Below, piece by piece: positions 39,881 through 44,458 of a stretch of 44,458 nt of DNA (the first letter of the stretch is position 1; the number at the start of each line of letters is the position of its first letter). The stretch is from Guillardia theta CCMP2712 (lineage: Eukaryota; Cryptophyceae; Pyrenomonadales; Geminigeraceae), in NCBI RefSeq assembly GCF_000315625.1, contig NW_005434649.1, forward strand, positions 685,120-729,577, in the 5' to 3' direction. The translations under genes were made by a program, and so were the position numbers. The notes under the pieces are model-generated. The model made no database searches. It saw only the letters and a program-made list of their open reading frames with translations, and was not told the DNA's origin.

Positions 39881-40335
39881 ATGCCGCGATCGCAACTTAT
39901 CTTCGCCGCCGTCAACTTCGTCGCTGGAGTAGCAGGAGCCAACGTCTTCGAGCACGTCTCACAGGTTCCCTCCCCTACCATCTCCTCCACCTCTTCATCC
40001 CCTCCTCTTCTCTCCTCTTCTCTCCTCTCCTCTCCTCTTCTTTCTTGGCCGGTCTCCCTCTTCAACTACCCTCCTCCTCGTCTTCCGTTGTCTTCTCCTT
40101 CCACTACCCTCCCCTCTCCACCATTTTCATCAGAAGCTGCTCTCCCTCCCTGAACCCTACACTCTCACCATCCAACCCCTTCACTGTATCACTCATCTTG
40201 AAAATCTATCTGTTCCGTCCTCTATCTTGATTTCTTCCTCTCTGCTTCTCCGATTTTCTCCATCCTTTCGTTTGGTTATTGATGTCCTAGTATCACACTG
40301 TTAAAAAGGATGACATGCTTGTTCCCTTGTGCTGA
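39881..40335 (+). CDS. Possible tiny membrane protein, 42 aa, two exons
   Basis: Exon 1 (39881-39964) is ATG with MPRSQLIFAAVNFVAGVAGA then NVFEHVSQ, a single hydrophobic helix near the N-terminus. A 326-base pyrimidine-rich intron (GTTCCC to CCTAG) joins in phase 0 to 40291-40335, YHTVKKDDMLVPLC and TGA. An alternative acceptor near 40133 gives a longer C-terminus starting KLLSLPEPY. The size and the helix-plus-charged-tail layout recall small mitochondrial or plastid complex subunits, but I recognise no family. Confidence 0.4.
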
Positions 40336-40567
40336 CAGTTGGTGGGCAGGCAGACAGAAGGAGGGAATGAAGTTGTGTGAAGAGAGGCATTGCTTGCATC
40401 GAATGTCGGTAGAGTGAGAGAGGCGGCGGAGTGATTTGTGTACAGAGGATAACGTGAATGTGAAGTAAAGCGATCAAACTGCGAGTGACTGGTGCGATTG
40501 GATGAACAGCACATGCAGTGCTAGCATGCACTTCTAGTGTACAAGGAAGAGACGCTCTCTTGGCTCC

Positions 40568-44458
<3,891 letters not shown>

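Overview
The window reads as nuclear DNA of a photosynthetic protist, most likely a cryptophyte alga of the Guillardia type. That placement is inference: no marker gene settles it. The signs are short GT-AG introns of about 40 to 400 bases, gene density near one per 3-4 kb with tightly packed convergent ends, several proteins that open with signal-peptide-like sequence, a plastid LOW PSII ACCUMULATION (LPA1)-like protein, a GAPN, and signalling proteins typical of protists. There is one assembly gap of N (22963-23120). Simple-sequence repeats are abundant and mostly intronic, so most long open frames in the window are repeat artefacts. I saw no tRNA, rRNA, CRISPR array or intact transposon.

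Layout. 0.4-1.0 kb (+): putative secreted or plastid-targeted protein. 1.05-4.5 kb (-): many-exon hypothetical surface protein. 5.1-6.6 kb (+): laminin IV-type domain protein. 6.7-8.4 kb (-): rhodanese-like plus SAM methyltransferase fusion whose rhodanese cysteine is lost. 9.2-9.6 kb (+): small membrane protein. 9.8-12.7 kb (-): GAPN with an N-terminal signal sequence. 13.2-15.4 kb (+): LPA1-like protein joined in frame to an NTF2/SnoaL-like domain. 15.6-16.4 kb (-): weak gene. 16.4-18.8 kb (-): conserved N-terminal domain plus coiled coil. 19.6-22.95 kb (+): LUC7-like U1 snRNP protein with a very long Arg-Asp repeat tail. 23.4-27.5 kb (-): a K+ channel with two complete SK-like six-helix units in one polypeptide. 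27.5-31.7 kb: gene-poor, with a possible small minus-strand gene, GC-rich elements and a minisatellite. 31.7-38.1 kb (+): PAS / histidine kinase / two receivers / guanylate cyclase hybrid. 39.9-40.3 kb (+): possible tiny membrane protein. 40.6 kb to the end (-): polycystin (PKD2/TRPP)-like channel, 5' end missing.

Themes. Two ion channels (double SK-like, PKD2-like) and a two-component guanylate cyclase lie within 21 kb, covering Ca2+, K+ and cGMP signalling; neighbourhood alone does not show that they cooperate. Three genes (LPA1-like, GAPN, rhodanese-methyltransferase) are plausibly plastid or endomembrane targeted. The best candidate for something undescribed is the tandem two-repeat SK-like channel. 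The second is a set of strand-biased TACCC/GGGTA-rich patches next to several gene starts. Exon boundaries were placed by eye from GT/AG signals, phase continuity and family resemblance. Coordinates of multi-exon genes are outer limits that include introns.
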